Origin: Nonomuraea solani
GTDB lineage: Bacteria > Actinomycetota > Actinomycetes > Streptosporangiales > Streptosporangiaceae
DNA: 64,000 bases
Assembly (NCBI RefSeq): GCF_900108335.1
Contig: NZ_FNVT01000014.1
Span: 186,001-250,000, forward strand
Direction of reading: 5' to 3'
Within the stretch, counting starts at the first letter, position 1. Each line of letters opens with the position of its first letter. The notes beneath the pieces were generated by a model. The model saw only the letters and a list, made by a program, of their open reading frames with translations. It was not told where the DNA came from and made no database searches. Shown piece by piece: positions 33,934 to 42,818 of the stretch. Position numbers and translations under genes: made by a program.

Positions 33934-34797
33934 TCAGCCGGTCGACGGCGGTGGGGTGCCGAGGGCCTCCAGGCCGGTCCAGAAGCCGTCGGGGATCTCG
34001 GTGTCCACCAGATCGGCCAGCGTGGCGAGCCGCTCCAGGGACGAGATGCCGACGACCGTGGAGTGGACGCGCGGCTCGGCCAGGGAGAAGTGCAGCGCGG
34101 CCGCGGCGATGCCGATGCCCCACCGCTCGCACAGCTCCCCGACCCGCTCGACGTGCCGGGCGAACTCGGGGGAGATGGGACGGTAGCCGTACCGGGTGGC
34201 GTGGCGCGGAGAGCCGGACAGGATGCCGCCGCCGAAAGGGGCGGCGTTGAAGACCGTCATGTCCCGCTCCGTGGCGAGCCGCAGGATCTCCTCCGCCCGC
34301 CGGTCCACCAGCGTGTACCGGTTGTGGGTGAGCACCGCGTCGAACGCGTCGGTACGGATGTAGTCCTCCACCAGAGTGCCGTCGTCGGCGGCCGCGATGC
34401 CGATCCCGCCGACGAGCCCCTGCTCACGCAGCGACACCAGAGCCGGCACGGCCCCGCCCGGCGCCATCGCCTCGGCCACCGTGATCGTGAACGGGTCGTG
34501 CAGATGGTAGATCGGCAGCGTCTCGACGCCGAGCCGGGTGATCGTCTCCTCGAACGACCGCAGCACGCGGTCACCGTCGAACACGCCCGTCTCCGGGTCG
34601 CGATCCGCCTTCGTGAAGATCGTCACCCCTTCGCGCGCCTTCGCGTACGCCTGGCCGATCAGCGTCTCGCTGCGGCCGCCCGCGTACTCGTTGGAGGTGT
34701 CGATCTGGCGGAACCGGCCGGTCATGAGCGCGTCCGCGAGCTGCTCGTCACCCGGGTTCCGGCCCAGCCCCGACGTGCCGAGGGTCACCGCCTCCAT
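33934..34797 (-). CDS. Aldo/keto reductase
   Basis: A 287-residue (beta/alpha)8 oxidoreductase. The catalytic tetrad is visible: Asp and Tyr in IDTSNEYAGG, Lys in TIFTKADRD, His in IYHLHDPF. A C-terminal NADPH-binding part includes VVGISSLERLATLADLV. It resembles L-fucose/D-arabinose dehydrogenase-type members (LGTSGLGRN start). ATG 34797 has GGAGGGG seven bases before it. No clear partner genes; a general carbonyl or sugar dehydrogenase role is likely. Confidence 0.88.
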   Translation of the reverse strand: MEAVTLGTSGLGRNPGDEQLADALMTGRFRQIDTSNEYAGGRSETLIGQAYAKAREGVTIFTKADRDPETGVFDGDRVLRSFEETITRLGVETLPIYHLHDPFTITVAEAMAPGGAVPALVSLREQGLVGGIGIAAADDGTLVEDYIRTDAFDAVLTHNRYTLVDRRAEEILRLATERDMTVFNAAPFGGGILSGSPRHATRYGYRPISPEFARHVERVGELCERWGIGIAAAALHFSLAEPRVHSTVVGISSLERLATLADLVDTEIPDGFWTGLEALGTPPPSTG

Positions 34798-34937
34798 GGG
34801 CCCCTCCATACCGGGCACGCGGCGCCCCTGCTGCTCTGGCAACTGTCCGCTCCTTCTCGTCGAGACCTGCTGGAGATCGCTTCCCCGCCGCCGATCCTCC
34901 CATGACCGTCATTTCCGGCCGTGGATAGGCTCCCCGT

Positions 34938-35411
34938 ATGTCCCGTTTCGAGGTGGTCACCCTCGTTCCCGCGCCGCCAGAGGTCGTCTTCGACGTGTCC
35001 CTGTCGGTCGAGCTGCACGCCTCCTCCATGCGCCACTCGGGCGAGCGGGCGGTCGCGGGCGTCACCTCGGGCCTGCTCGGCCTGGGCGACCAGGTCACGT
35101 GGCGGGCCCGGCACTTCGGCCTCACCTGGCACATGACCTCGACGATCAGCGCGTACGATCGGCCTGCGTCCTTCGTCGACGAGCAGGTACGCGGCCCGTT
35201 CCGGCGCTGGCACCACGCGCACGCCTTCGAGCCGGCGGACGGCGGCGCGGCGACCCTCATGACGGACGTCATCGACTTCACCGCCCCCGCCGGCCCCTTG
35301 GGCGCCCTCGCCGACCTCCTCGTCCTGCGGCGCTACATGACCAAGCTCATCCTGCTGCGCAACGCCCACATCGAGCGGGCCGCCGGTGAGGATCAGAGCA
35401 GGAGCTGGTAG
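34938..35411 (+). CDS. SRPBCC family protein
   Basis: A 157-residue helix-grip protein: FEVVTLVPAPPEVVFDVSLS start, a long central sheet (WRARHFGLTWHMTSTISAYD, DEQVRGPFRRWHHAH) and a C-terminal helix (RRYMTKLILLRNAHIER). It belongs to the ligand-binding SRPBCC superfamily related to cyclase/dehydrase proteins. It converges on the phosphatase gene and their coding regions overlap by 19 bp at the 3' ends. Ligand unknown. Confidence 0.8.
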   Translation: MSRFEVVTLVPAPPEVVFDVSLSVELHASSMRHSGERAVAGVTSGLLGLGDQVTWRARHFGLTWHMTSTISAYDRPASFVDEQVRGPFRRWHHAHAFEPADGGAATLMTDVIDFTAPAGPLGALADLLVLRRYMTKLILLRNAHIERAAGEDQSRSW

Positions 35412-36589
35412 CGGCGCGGGCTGCGCCACTCCACCGTCATCACCGTCGCGTCGTCCTGGAGGCGGCCGCGCTGGTGCCGCAGGATGGCCTGGATCAGCCG
35501 ACGCAGCGTCTCCGGCGCCGACACGCCGTCGGCCTCCTGCCTGATCACGAAGTCGATGAAGCGCTCCAGCCCGAACCGCTCCCCGTCCGGGCTCTGCGCC
35601 TCGACGATGCCGTCGGTGTAGAACAGCAGCCGGTCGTCCGGCTGCAGCTGGTAGCGCAGCTCGCCCGTGTCGCCGCTCAGGCCGAAGCCCATCGGCGGGT
35701 CGGGCAGGCTGCTCTCCAGGGTTGCCACCAGCCGGCCCTCGCGGATCACCAGGGGCGGGTGGTGGCCGCGGTTGACCCAGGTCAGCCACCCGGTACTCAG
35801 CTCCAGCCGGGCCAGGATCCCCGTGGCGAACCTGCCGGTGAACTCCGCGTGGATCGCCGCGTCGATGGCCTCGCCGTTCGCCGCCAGGCCCATGCCCTGC
35901 CTGCGGTTGTTCCGGCACGAGCCCATCGCGACGCTGGCCGTCAGCCCGGCGGAGGTGTCGTGGCCCATGGCGTCGAAGATCGACAGGTTTAGGGTGTCGT
36001 CGTCGAGGGCGTAGTCGTAGGCGTCGCCGCCCATCTCGTACGCGGGCTCCAGCGCGGCGCTGATCACGACGGCGTCGTTGGCGAACGTGCCAGGGGGCAG
36101 CAGGTTCCAGAGGATCTCGGCCGACAGGGTCAGGGGGCGGGCTCGTACGAGCCGGGCGTAGGCGTCGCTGTGCGGGCGCTTGCTGATCATCAGCACCGCC
36201 ACCAGGGAGGCCAGATGCTTGGCCCGCGTCTCGGCGAGCCCCCCGTCGTCCAGGATCGTCACGCCCATGACGCCGACCCGCTCGGTGCCGTCCAGCAGCG
36301 GCACCCACAGCCGTACCCGGCCCTCCTCGCTCTTGGCCCGGATCACCTCTACCAGGCGGAAGGCGCGGCCCGGCATGGTGCCGTCGATCCTGACGGGCTC
36401 CAGCGGCTCACCGTTCTGCCCAGGCAGCGGCACGAGGAGCTGTTGCTGCAGGTCGGTCGTGTAGAGCACGATCTGTTCGAAGCCGATCAGCCGGGCATGC
36501 TCGGAGACCAGGGACGGCAGGTCCTCCATCCCGGACAGGTGCATGGCCTGCAACAGCCCGCCCAGAACGCGCTCGCCCTCGTTTTCCAT
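35393..36589 (-). CDS. SpoIIE/RsbU-type PP2C phosphatase with GAF-like N-terminus
   Basis: A 398-residue protein. Residues 20-150 resemble a GAF sensor (ERVGVMGVTILDDGGL). Residues 175-395 form a PP2C_SpoIIE domain with acidic metal ligands in YEMGGDAYDYAL, DAMGHDTSAG, YTDGIVEAQSPDGE and DDATVMTVEW. These phosphatases dephosphorylate anti-sigma antagonists in partner-switching systems, so this could act on the regulators of the SigB/F-type sigma at 1113, although no antagonist gene is adjacent. AGGAGAGCGAA precedes the ATG. Confidence 0.88.
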   Translation of the reverse strand: MENEGERVLGGLLQAMHLSGMEDLPSLVSEHARLIGFEQIVLYTTDLQQQLLVPLPGQNGEPLEPVRIDGTMPGRAFRLVEVIRAKSEEGRVRLWVPLLDGTERVGVMGVTILDDGGLAETRAKHLASLVAVLMISKRPHSDAYARLVRARPLTLSAEILWNLLPPGTFANDAVVISAALEPAYEMGGDAYDYALDDDTLNLSIFDAMGHDTSAGLTASVAMGSCRNNRRQGMGLAANGEAIDAAIHAEFTGRFATGILARLELSTGWLTWVNRGHHPPLVIREGRLVATLESSLPDPPMGFGLSGDTGELRYQLQPDDRLLFYTDGIVEAQSPDGERFGLERFIDFVIRQEADGVSAPETLRRLIQAILRHQRGRLQDDATVMTVEWRSPRRYQLLL

Positions 36590-36626
36590 TTCGCTCTCCT
36601 ACCCCGTAACGAGGAGGTGGCCTCGT

Positions 36627-37583
36627 TCAGGAGCCGCCGAACCGGCGCAGCAGCTTGTCCGCGGCGCCGAAGGCGGCCACCACGTCGGCGGCGGTGCGCT
36701 GCCCGCGTACCAGGCCCACGGCCTGACCGGCGTAGATGTAGGCGGTGTCGAAGTCGCCCTCCCCGCGAGCCGCCTCCAGGTCGGCCCGCGCCGCCTCGTC
36801 CGTGGCGAGGCGCTCCTCCCGGCCGTGCCAGCGGTCGAAGAAGGCGTTGCGCAGCGCCCGCCCGCCGTATTCCGGCGGCCACGCGAGCCGCTGCGCGATG
36901 TCGAAGACCCGCCCGTACGCGGTGCCGGTCTCGCCGGTGGCGAGCACCCGCTCCCTCGCCGGCCCGGACAGGGTGGTCTCGGCGCAGCCGAGGAACGCCG
37001 TGCCCACCCAGGCCCCCTCGGCCCCCGCCGCCAGGACGGCGGCCAGCCCGCGGGCGGTGGCGATGCCGCCGGCGGCGAGCACCGGCCCGCCCACCTCGTC
37101 CAGCACGCCCTGCAGCAGGGGCAGCGTGCTCACCTCGTCGCGGCCGTGGCCGCCGCCCTCGCCGCCGCGCGCCACGATCACGTCCACGCCGGCCCGCTCG
37201 GCCGCCCGCGCCTCCGCCGTGGTGCCCGCCTGGGTGGCCACGGCGATCCCGGCCCGCCGCAGCGGCTCGACATAGGGGGCGTAGTCGCCGTAGCTGATCG
37301 ACACCAGGGCGGGACGCGCTTCGAGCACCGCGTCGAGCTGCCCCGGGTGGTCCGGCAGGGTCCAGGCCATCAGCCCGACCCCGTACGGCCGGCCGCTCGC
37401 CCCGGCAACGGCGGCCTGCTGGGCGACCCACGAGGCCGGCGCGGTGGCCGGCACGCCGAACATGCCCAGCCCGCCCGCCGCCGACACGGCCGCCGCCAGC
37501 CGCCCGTCGCTCACCCCCGCCATGGGCGCCCCGACCAGCGGCACGTCGAGCCCGAACCGGTCGGTCAGCCAGGTGCGCAGCAT
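36627..37583 (-). CDS. Nitronate monooxygenase family FMN enzyme
   Basis: A 318-residue TIM-barrel flavoprotein of the NMO/2-nitropropane dioxygenase family. It starts FGLDVPLVGAPMAGVSDGRL and has the FMN-phosphate loops VIVARGGEGGGHGRDEV and GGIATARGLAAVLAAGAEG, with the catalytic His of GGGHG. It would oxidise nitronates or related nitro compounds. ATG 37583 has GGAGGAG just upstream; the longer frame is not supported. It lies in the same direction as the phosphatase gene, 37 bp upstream of it. Confidence 0.88.
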   Translation of the reverse strand: MLRTWLTDRFGLDVPLVGAPMAGVSDGRLAAAVSAAGGLGMFGVPATAPASWVAQQAAVAGASGRPYGVGLMAWTLPDHPGQLDAVLEARPALVSISYGDYAPYVEPLRRAGIAVATQAGTTAEARAAERAGVDVIVARGGEGGGHGRDEVSTLPLLQGVLDEVGGPVLAAGGIATARGLAAVLAAGAEGAWVGTAFLGCAETTLSGPARERVLATGETGTAYGRVFDIAQRLAWPPEYGGRALRNAFFDRWHGREERLATDEAARADLEAARGEGDFDTAYIYAGQAVGLVRGQRTAADVVAAFGAADKLLRRFGGS

Positions 37584-37735
37584 CGTCTCCTCCTTCACGA
37601 ACGGCTCCGACGCCACGCCCGGATCGGGTGGCGAACCGATCCTAACCAGCCTTCCGGAACCGGGGCCGCGCCCCCTGCCCCGTCTAAGATTCCGTACGTA
37701 GCGCGCCTATGTCGTGACTTGGGGGCCTGTCGCAC

Positions 37736-39175
37736 ATGTCCTTCGCCTCGCCGTCCTCGCTCTCTTCCCCCCGCGCCGTCGTCGGCGTCCTGGCGGGGTC
37801 CGGCATCGGGGTCGCGCTCATGCAGACCCTCGTCATCCCGCTCATCCCCGACCTGCCCAGGCTCCTGCACACCTCGCCCGCCAACGCCTCCTGGGTCCTG
37901 ACCGCGACCCTCCTCGCCGGCGCGGTCGCCACCCCCGTGGCCGGCCGGCTCGGCGACCTCTACGGCAAGCGCCGCCTCCTCGTGATCAGCACGATCGCGC
38001 TGGTCGCCGGCTCGCTGGTGTGCGCGCTGTCCGACTCCCTGGCCCCGGTCGTGGCCGGCCGGGCGCTGCAGGGCGTGAGCGTCGGAGTGATCCCGCTGGG
38101 CATCAGCATCATGCGCGACGAACTGCCCCCCGAACGGCTGGGCTCGGCGATGGCCGTCATGAGCTCCTCGCTCGGCGTCGGCGGCGCGCTCGGCCTGCCC
38201 GTGGCGGCGGCCATCGCCCAGTACGCCGACTGGCACGCCCTCTTCTGGGCCTCCGCCGGCCTCGGCGCGCTGATGGCCGTCCTCATCCTGGTCATCGTCC
38301 CCGAGTCCCCGGTACGCGCCCGCGCCCGCTTCGACCTGCTCGGCGCGCTCGGCCTGAGCGCCGGCCTGGTGTGCCTGCTCCTGCCCGTCGCCAAGGGCGC
38401 CGACTGGGGCTGGACCAGCGGCGCCACGCTGGGCCTGTTCGCCGCCGCCGCTCTGATACTGCCGTTGTGGGGCTGGTGGGAGCTGCGCGTCCGCGCGCCC
38501 CTGGTGGACCTGCGCACGACCGTACGCCGCCAGATCCTCCTCACGAACCTGGCCTCGATCGTGGTCGGCTTCTCGATGTACGCCCTGTCCCTGATCGGCC
38601 CCACGGTCCTGCAACTGCCCGCCGCCACCGGGTACGGGCTGGGCCTGTCCATGTTCGAGGCCGGTCTCTGGATGGCCCCCGGCGGCCTGGTCATGATGGC
38701 GGTCTCACCGCTGGCCGCCAGGCTGTCCAGGGTCCGCAGCCCGAAGATCTCCCTGTTCACCGGCAGCCTGGTCATCGCCGCCGGATACCTGGTGGCCCTT
38801 CCGCTGATGGGGTACGCCTGGGGGATCCTGATCGCCGGCAGCGTGATCAGCGCGGGCATCGGGCTCGCCTTCGCGGCCATGCCCGCCCTCATCATGGGCG
38901 CGGTCCCGGTGCACGAGACCGCGGCCGCCAACGGCCTGAACGCGCTGATGCGCTCCATCGGCACCTCCGCCTCCAGCGCGGTGGTCGGCGCCGTCCTCGC
39001 CGGCCTGACCATCCGCCTCGGCCCCGTGCCCGTGCCCTCGGCGGACGGGCTGCGCACCGGCCTCGTCATCGGCGCCGCCGCCGCGCTCGCCGCGGCCCTG
39101 GTCACCCTCGGCGTCCCGGAACGCGTACGCCAAGAAGGGCTGCCCCCGGCCGTGGTCGGTCTCAAGGACGAGTAG
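37736..39175 (+). CDS. MFS transporter (DHA2-type drug exporter)
   Basis: A 479-residue transporter with about 14 hydrophobic segments. The loop 2-3 signature is GRLGDLYGKRRLLV, with motif C-like MSSSLGVGGALGLPVAAAI in helix 5. The layout suits DHA2 drug:H+ exporters. It is divergent from the nitronate monooxygenase gene, with 152 bp between them. Its 3' end carries a short direct repeat shared with the convergent glycosidase gene. Substrate unknown. Confidence 0.9.
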   Translation: MSFASPSSLSSPRAVVGVLAGSGIGVALMQTLVIPLIPDLPRLLHTSPANASWVLTATLLAGAVATPVAGRLGDLYGKRRLLVISTIALVAGSLVCALSDSLAPVVAGRALQGVSVGVIPLGISIMRDELPPERLGSAMAVMSSSLGVGGALGLPVAAAIAQYADWHALFWASAGLGALMAVLILVIVPESPVRARARFDLLGALGLSAGLVCLLLPVAKGADWGWTSGATLGLFAAAALILPLWGWWELRVRAPLVDLRTTVRRQILLTNLASIVVGFSMYALSLIGPTVLQLPAATGYGLGLSMFEAGLWMAPGGLVMMAVSPLAARLSRVRSPKISLFTGSLVIAAGYLVALPLMGYAWGILIAGSVISAGIGLAFAAMPALIMGAVPVHETAAANGLNALMRSIGTSASSAVVGAVLAGLTIRLGPVPVPSADGLRTGLVIGAAAALAAALVTLGVPERVRQEGLPPAVVGLKDE

Positions 39176-39198
39176 GGACGCGCAGCCCGTACGCCCGC

Positions 39199-40164
39199 TC
39201 AAGGACGAGGAGGCACGCGGATCACCCGCAGCTCGTGGGCCCCGTCGGCGCGGGTCATCTCGTAGTACAGCCACCACCGGTCCTCGATGAGCAGCGCGTC
39301 CAGATAGCGCACCGAGCCGCCGCGATGCGGCGAGGTCACCCACGGCCGCTCGCCCGACAACCGCCGCCAGGTGAACAGGTCGGAGGAGACGGCGATACCG
39401 CAACGCTCCTCGTAGTTCTCCTCGTGCGAGGCCGACCCGTCGTAGAAGCCCACGTAGCCGGCGCCGCCGGGGATCGGGACGACGCTGTTCAGCCGGGCCT
39501 GGTAGCGGTCCCAGCCCGTGCCCACGTCGAGGACGCGGCCCTGCCAGGTGAACGTCGCCCCGTCGTCCAGGCTGGTGGCCAGGCCGGTGGGGTGCGTGGT
39601 CGCGCCGACGTTGTAGACGTCGGCGGTGGCGTGCGCCCCCGGGTCCAGGTCGGGCCGCGGCTCGGCGTAGCTGGCGAACAGGTACGTCACCGGTCCGGCC
39701 CGCAGCGCGTACGGATCCTTGACGCCCTCCGTGCCCGTCGAGGCGGCGGTCAGGACGGGGGCCGCGGTGCCGAGATCGAACTCCGACGGATGCCCGGCGG
39801 CCAGCGCGTCGATCCGCCAGCGGCTGTCGGCCGGATCCACGTACGACACATACAGCCGGAACCCGCCGTCGTCCGCCCGCGTCAGGCGGAAGCGCTCCAT
39901 CGACGAGGTCTTCAGCTCGTCCTTGTGCACCGACCACACGTCGGTGAACTCCACACCGTCGTCGCTGACCGCCACCGCGCACCACCACCCGCGCTCGGCC
40001 CGCTCACCCCGGGGACGCCGCCGCCGGTAGGTCAGCCAGAACCGCTCGCCGTCGTGCAGCACGCCCGGGCTGCCGGCCCAGTAGCCTTCCTCGTCCTTCT
40101 CCGGAGCCAGCACCACCGTGCCGGCCAGCGGGTCGAACACGGGCAGTGGCGCGTAACCGAACAT
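39199..40164 (-). CDS. Five-bladed beta-propeller glycosidase-like protein (GH43/GH130-type)
   Basis: A 321-residue protein with repeated beta-propeller blades: GYWAGSPGVLHDGERFWLTY, SSMERFRLTR, EGVKDPYALRAGPVTYLFAS and LNSVVPIPGGAGYVGFYDG. The Asp/Glu-rich blade starts resemble GH43 and GH130 folds. There is no signal peptide, so it acts inside the cell. It follows the ROK regulator by 14 bp and is probably its target gene. ATG 40164 is used, with AAAGGCGG upstream. The exact family and substrate are not determinable by eye. Confidence 0.65.
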   Translation of the reverse strand: MFGYAPLPVFDPLAGTVVLAPEKDEEGYWAGSPGVLHDGERFWLTYRRRRPRGERAERGWWCAVAVSDDGVEFTDVWSVHKDELKTSSMERFRLTRADDGGFRLYVSYVDPADSRWRIDALAAGHPSEFDLGTAAPVLTAASTGTEGVKDPYALRAGPVTYLFASYAEPRPDLDPGAHATADVYNVGATTHPTGLATSLDDGATFTWQGRVLDVGTGWDRYQARLNSVVPIPGGAGYVGFYDGSASHEENYEERCGIAVSSDLFTWRRLSGERPWVTSPHRGGSVRYLDALLIEDRWWLYYEMTRADGAHELRVIRVPPRP

Positions 40165-40178
40165 GAGACATCCGCCTT

Positions 40179-41360
40179 TCAGGCGTCGTAGAAGAACCGG
40201 TCGAGCGCGACGGCCGCGCCGCCGACCACGCCGGCGTCCGGGCCGAGCGTCGAGCGCCGCACACGGACCGCGTCGCGCAGCACGGGGAACGCCCGGGCGC
40301 GCAACTCGTCCTGCACACGGCCGAACAGCCGGTCGGGGACGGTGTCGAAGGCGCCGCCCAGCAGGATCAGCGCGGGGTTGAGCAGGTTGACCGCCCCGGC
40401 CAGCCCAACGGCCAGATGCCCGACCAGGTCGTCCACGACCGCAGCGGCACTCCCTTCGCCGGCGGCGCCTTCTTCGCCGGCGGCCGCCGCCAGCAGGGCG
40501 GCGAGCGGATCCGCGGGCTCGCGGCCGAACAAACGGCGGGCCTGCTCGGCCAGGTAGGGTTCCGCCGCCACCGTCTCCAGGCAGCCGGTCGCGCCGCACG
40601 CGCACGCCCGCCCCCGCTCCACCACACGCAGGTGGCCCAGCTCCGCCACCCCGTGCGCCCCCGGACGAAACGGCTGCCCGCCGATGACGACTCCGGCGCC
40701 GACGCCGGTGCGCACGTACACGTACAGGAGGGGATCCGCGCCGCCGGTGTCCCCGTACCGCGCCTCCGCCAGCGCCATCGCGCGGACGTTGTGATCCACC
40801 ACCGCCGGCGCGCCCAGCTCCCGCTCCAGCAGGTCGGCGAACGGCACGTCCCGCCACCCCAGGTTGACCGGCAGGACGCTGCGGCGCTGCCCACGGTCGA
40901 CCGGGCCGGGGGCGGCGACGCCGATCCCGAGCAGCCGGTCGCCCGCCATCGCCGCGGCCGCCCCGCCGATCCGCGCCACCACCCGCTCAGGACTCTCGCC
41001 CGCCAGGTCGAACGTGAAGGAGTCGCCACGCAGGACGCGCGCCTTCAGGTCGCACAGCCCGAGCCGCACCGTGCCCGCCCCGACCTGGACGCCGATGACG
41101 TGCCGGGCGTCCGCGCGGAGCCCGACATCCGTCGAGGGACGCCCCACCCGCGCGCCCGCACCGTCCGAGGCCCCCTCCTCGACCAGCCCCTCGCCGAGGA
41201 GCTGGCCCACCACCTTCGTCATGGTGGTGGGGGACAGGCCGAGCCGCCTGGCCAGGTCCGCGCGCGGCTGGGGGCCGTGGTCGCGCAGGCTCCGCAGGAC
41301 GAGCCGCCGGTGCAGGCGCCGTACGTCCTGCACCGGAGAGTGTCTTTCACCCATCGCCAT
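40179..41360 (-). CDS. ROK family transcriptional regulator
   Basis: A 393-residue regulator. A winged helix (residues 15-65: LRDHGPQPRADLARRLGLSP then TTMTKVVGQLL) precedes an actin-like ROK domain with the sugar-binding EPG-like GVAAPGPVDRGQ, the DHNVRAMAL loop and the zinc motif GRACACGATGCLE. It probably represses itself and the propeller glycosidase gene downstream. Two starts, ATG 41360 and ATG 41354, are possible. An AT-rich promoter lies just upstream. Inducer sugar unknown. Confidence 0.9.
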   Translation of the reverse strand: MAMGERHSPVQDVRRLHRRLVLRSLRDHGPQPRADLARRLGLSPTTMTKVVGQLLGEGLVEEGASDGAGARVGRPSTDVGLRADARHVIGVQVGAGTVRLGLCDLKARVLRGDSFTFDLAGESPERVVARIGGAAAAMAGDRLLGIGVAAPGPVDRGQRRSVLPVNLGWRDVPFADLLERELGAPAVVDHNVRAMALAEARYGDTGGADPLLYVYVRTGVGAGVVIGGQPFRPGAHGVAELGHLRVVERGRACACGATGCLETVAAEPYLAEQARRLFGREPADPLAALLAAAAGEEGAAGEGSAAAVVDDLVGHLAVGLAGAVNLLNPALILLGGAFDTVPDRLFGRVQDELRARAFPVLRDAVRVRRSTLGPDAGVVGGAAVALDRFFYDA

Positions 41361-41370
41361 CCCTCAGAGG

Positions 41371-41416
41371 AATAACTAACGGGTAGAAAATAATCTCGGG
41401 TCGGTCAGGACGTCAA
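41371..41416 (-). promoter_or_regulatory. Promoter of ROK regulator gene
   Basis: Reading the minus strand, TTGACG (41416-41411), an 18-base spacer and TATTTT (41392-41387) form a fair promoter, followed by the AT-rich CTACCCGTTAGTTATT, which lies where a ROK operator would be. The AT island stands out against GC-rich flanks. Confidence 0.45.
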
Positions 41417-41417
41417 T

Positions 41418-42704
41418 TCAGACGATCTGGCACGCGATCGGGCCCACCCGGCCCGCGACGGTGGCGATGGCGTTCAGGAGCCGGTCGACCTGGGCGGTGG
41501 TGTGGGCGGCGGTGACGCTGACGCGCAGGTGCGCCTTCCTGCCGGGCACGCTCGGCGGCAGCATGACGTTGGCCAGCACCCCCTCCTCCAGCAGTTCGGC
41601 CCAGAACCGGCAGCACAGCACGACGTCGCCCACCACGAAGGAGACGGTCGGCGTGCCGCCGGGCGCGATGGCGAACCCGAGCGCGACCAGGCCGGACCGC
41701 AGGCGCTCAGCGGCGGCCAGGACCGTCTGCCGGCGCTCCGGCTCCGTACGGATGATGTCGAGGGCGGCCCGCGCGGCGGCCGTGCAGGACGCCGGCAGCG
41801 AGGCCGAGAACAGCGCGGCCCGCGCGCGATGACGCAGGAAGTCGATGACGTGCCGGGGTCCGGCGACGGCGCCGCCGAGGGTGCCGAAACACTTGGAGAA
41901 CGTGATCGTCTGCACGTCCACGGCCGACTGCAGGCCATGGTGCTCGGCCGCGCCCCGGCCGTCCGGCCCGAGCAGCCCCGCGTCGTGGGCGGTGTCGACC
42001 ACGATCCGCGCACCGTACGGCGCCGCCAGCTTGGCGACCCCGGGCAGGTCGCACAGGTCGCCGCCCACCGAGAACATGCCCTCCGTGAGCACGATCGCCC
42101 CCTGGTCGGGCTCGACGGTTTCGAGCAGGCGGGCGAGATGGGTCATGTCGTTGTGCCGGTAGCGCCGCAGCCGGGCCTGGCCGGCGTGGGCGGCGTCGAG
42201 GAGCGAGGCGTGCACGTGCTGGTCGGCGAGCAGCACGTCGTTCGGCCCGAACAGCGGGGCCAGGGTGAGGCTCGCCTGGTAGCCGGTCGTCACCACCATC
42301 GCCGCCTCGTGACCGAAGAACTCGGCCAGCTCCTCCTCCAGGCTCTGGTGCAGGGCCAGGGTGCCGTTGAGGATCCGCGACCCGGAGTTGCCCGCGCCCA
42401 GCCGGAGCAGCGCGTCGGCCGCGGCGGCCTTCACCCGCGGGTCGTCCGAGAGCGCGAGGTAGTCGTTGGAGCCGGCCATGAGCACGCGGCGGCCGCCGAT
42501 CGTGACCTCGCCCTGGCCCGGTCGCTCCTCGACCGGCAGGTAGTAGGGGTAGAGGGAGGAGCTGAGAATGGCCTCCTCGTCCTGCGGGAGTCGGCACTTG
42601 CTGAAGGCGTCCGTCACGGTGCGGCACTCACTTTCCGGCTCGGTCCTGAGCTTTTCCGGCGACTCGCTCTGTGGCTGGCAGGGATCGTGGCTGACAGTAA
42701 TCAT
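41418..42704 (-). CDS. Alpha-oxoamine synthase, serine palmitoyltransferase-like
   Basis: A 428-residue PLP enzyme. Characteristic parts in order: SLYPYYLPVEERPG, MAGSNDYLALSDDPRV, GNSGSRILNGTLALHQSLEE, ELAEFFGHEAAMVVTTGYQA, the cofactor Asp/His region IVVDTAHDAGLLG, and the PLP lysine in TITFSKCFGTLGG. The NGTLxLHxxLE and TGYQ patterns are closer to serine palmitoyltransferase than to 8-amino-7-oxononanoate synthase. It would condense serine with a fatty acyl thioester to a 3-keto long-chain base. It is divergent from the ceramide synthase-like gene. ATG 42704 sits 5-10 bases after a TACTCT/TACTGT box and has no ribosome binding site, so it may be leaderless; a later GTG before DAFSKCRL is also possible. 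Confidence 0.85.
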   Translation of the reverse strand: MITVSHDPCQPQSESPEKLRTEPESECRTVTDAFSKCRLPQDEEAILSSSLYPYYLPVEERPGQGEVTIGGRRVLMAGSNDYLALSDDPRVKAAAADALLRLGAGNSGSRILNGTLALHQSLEEELAEFFGHEAAMVVTTGYQASLTLAPLFGPNDVLLADQHVHASLLDAAHAGQARLRRYRHNDMTHLARLLETVEPDQGAIVLTEGMFSVGGDLCDLPGVAKLAAPYGARIVVDTAHDAGLLGPDGRGAAEHHGLQSAVDVQTITFSKCFGTLGGAVAGPRHVIDFLRHRARAALFSASLPASCTAAARAALDIIRTEPERRQTVLAAAERLRSGLVALGFAIAPGGTPTVSFVVGDVVLCCRFWAELLEEGVLANVMLPPSVPGRKAHLRVSVTAAHTTAQVDRLLNAIATVAGRVGPIACQIV

Positions 42705-42818
42705 TAGGAACAGTAGAGTAATCGTCGCTGCTCTCGATCTAGAACGCCGTGCCAGGCGGCGGCCAGGGGTGCCGATGGCCCGGTCGTGCCCCGCCTTCAG
42801 CCCGACAAGGACGTGCGC

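Noticed and set aside
33771..33960. A ydaO-type c-di-AMP riboswitch before the NlpC/P60 gene.
   Set aside because: The leader lacks the conserved GGGG-AACC/GTGAATC and CAGCTAACCTCG elements; only the hairpin is supported.
41418..42704. Biotin pathway reading (8-amino-7-oxononanoate synthase) for the alpha-oxoamine synthase.
   Set aside because: No other bio genes nearby and the NGTLALHQSLEE and TGYQ patterns and neighbours fit serine palmitoyltransferase better; not excluded absolutely.
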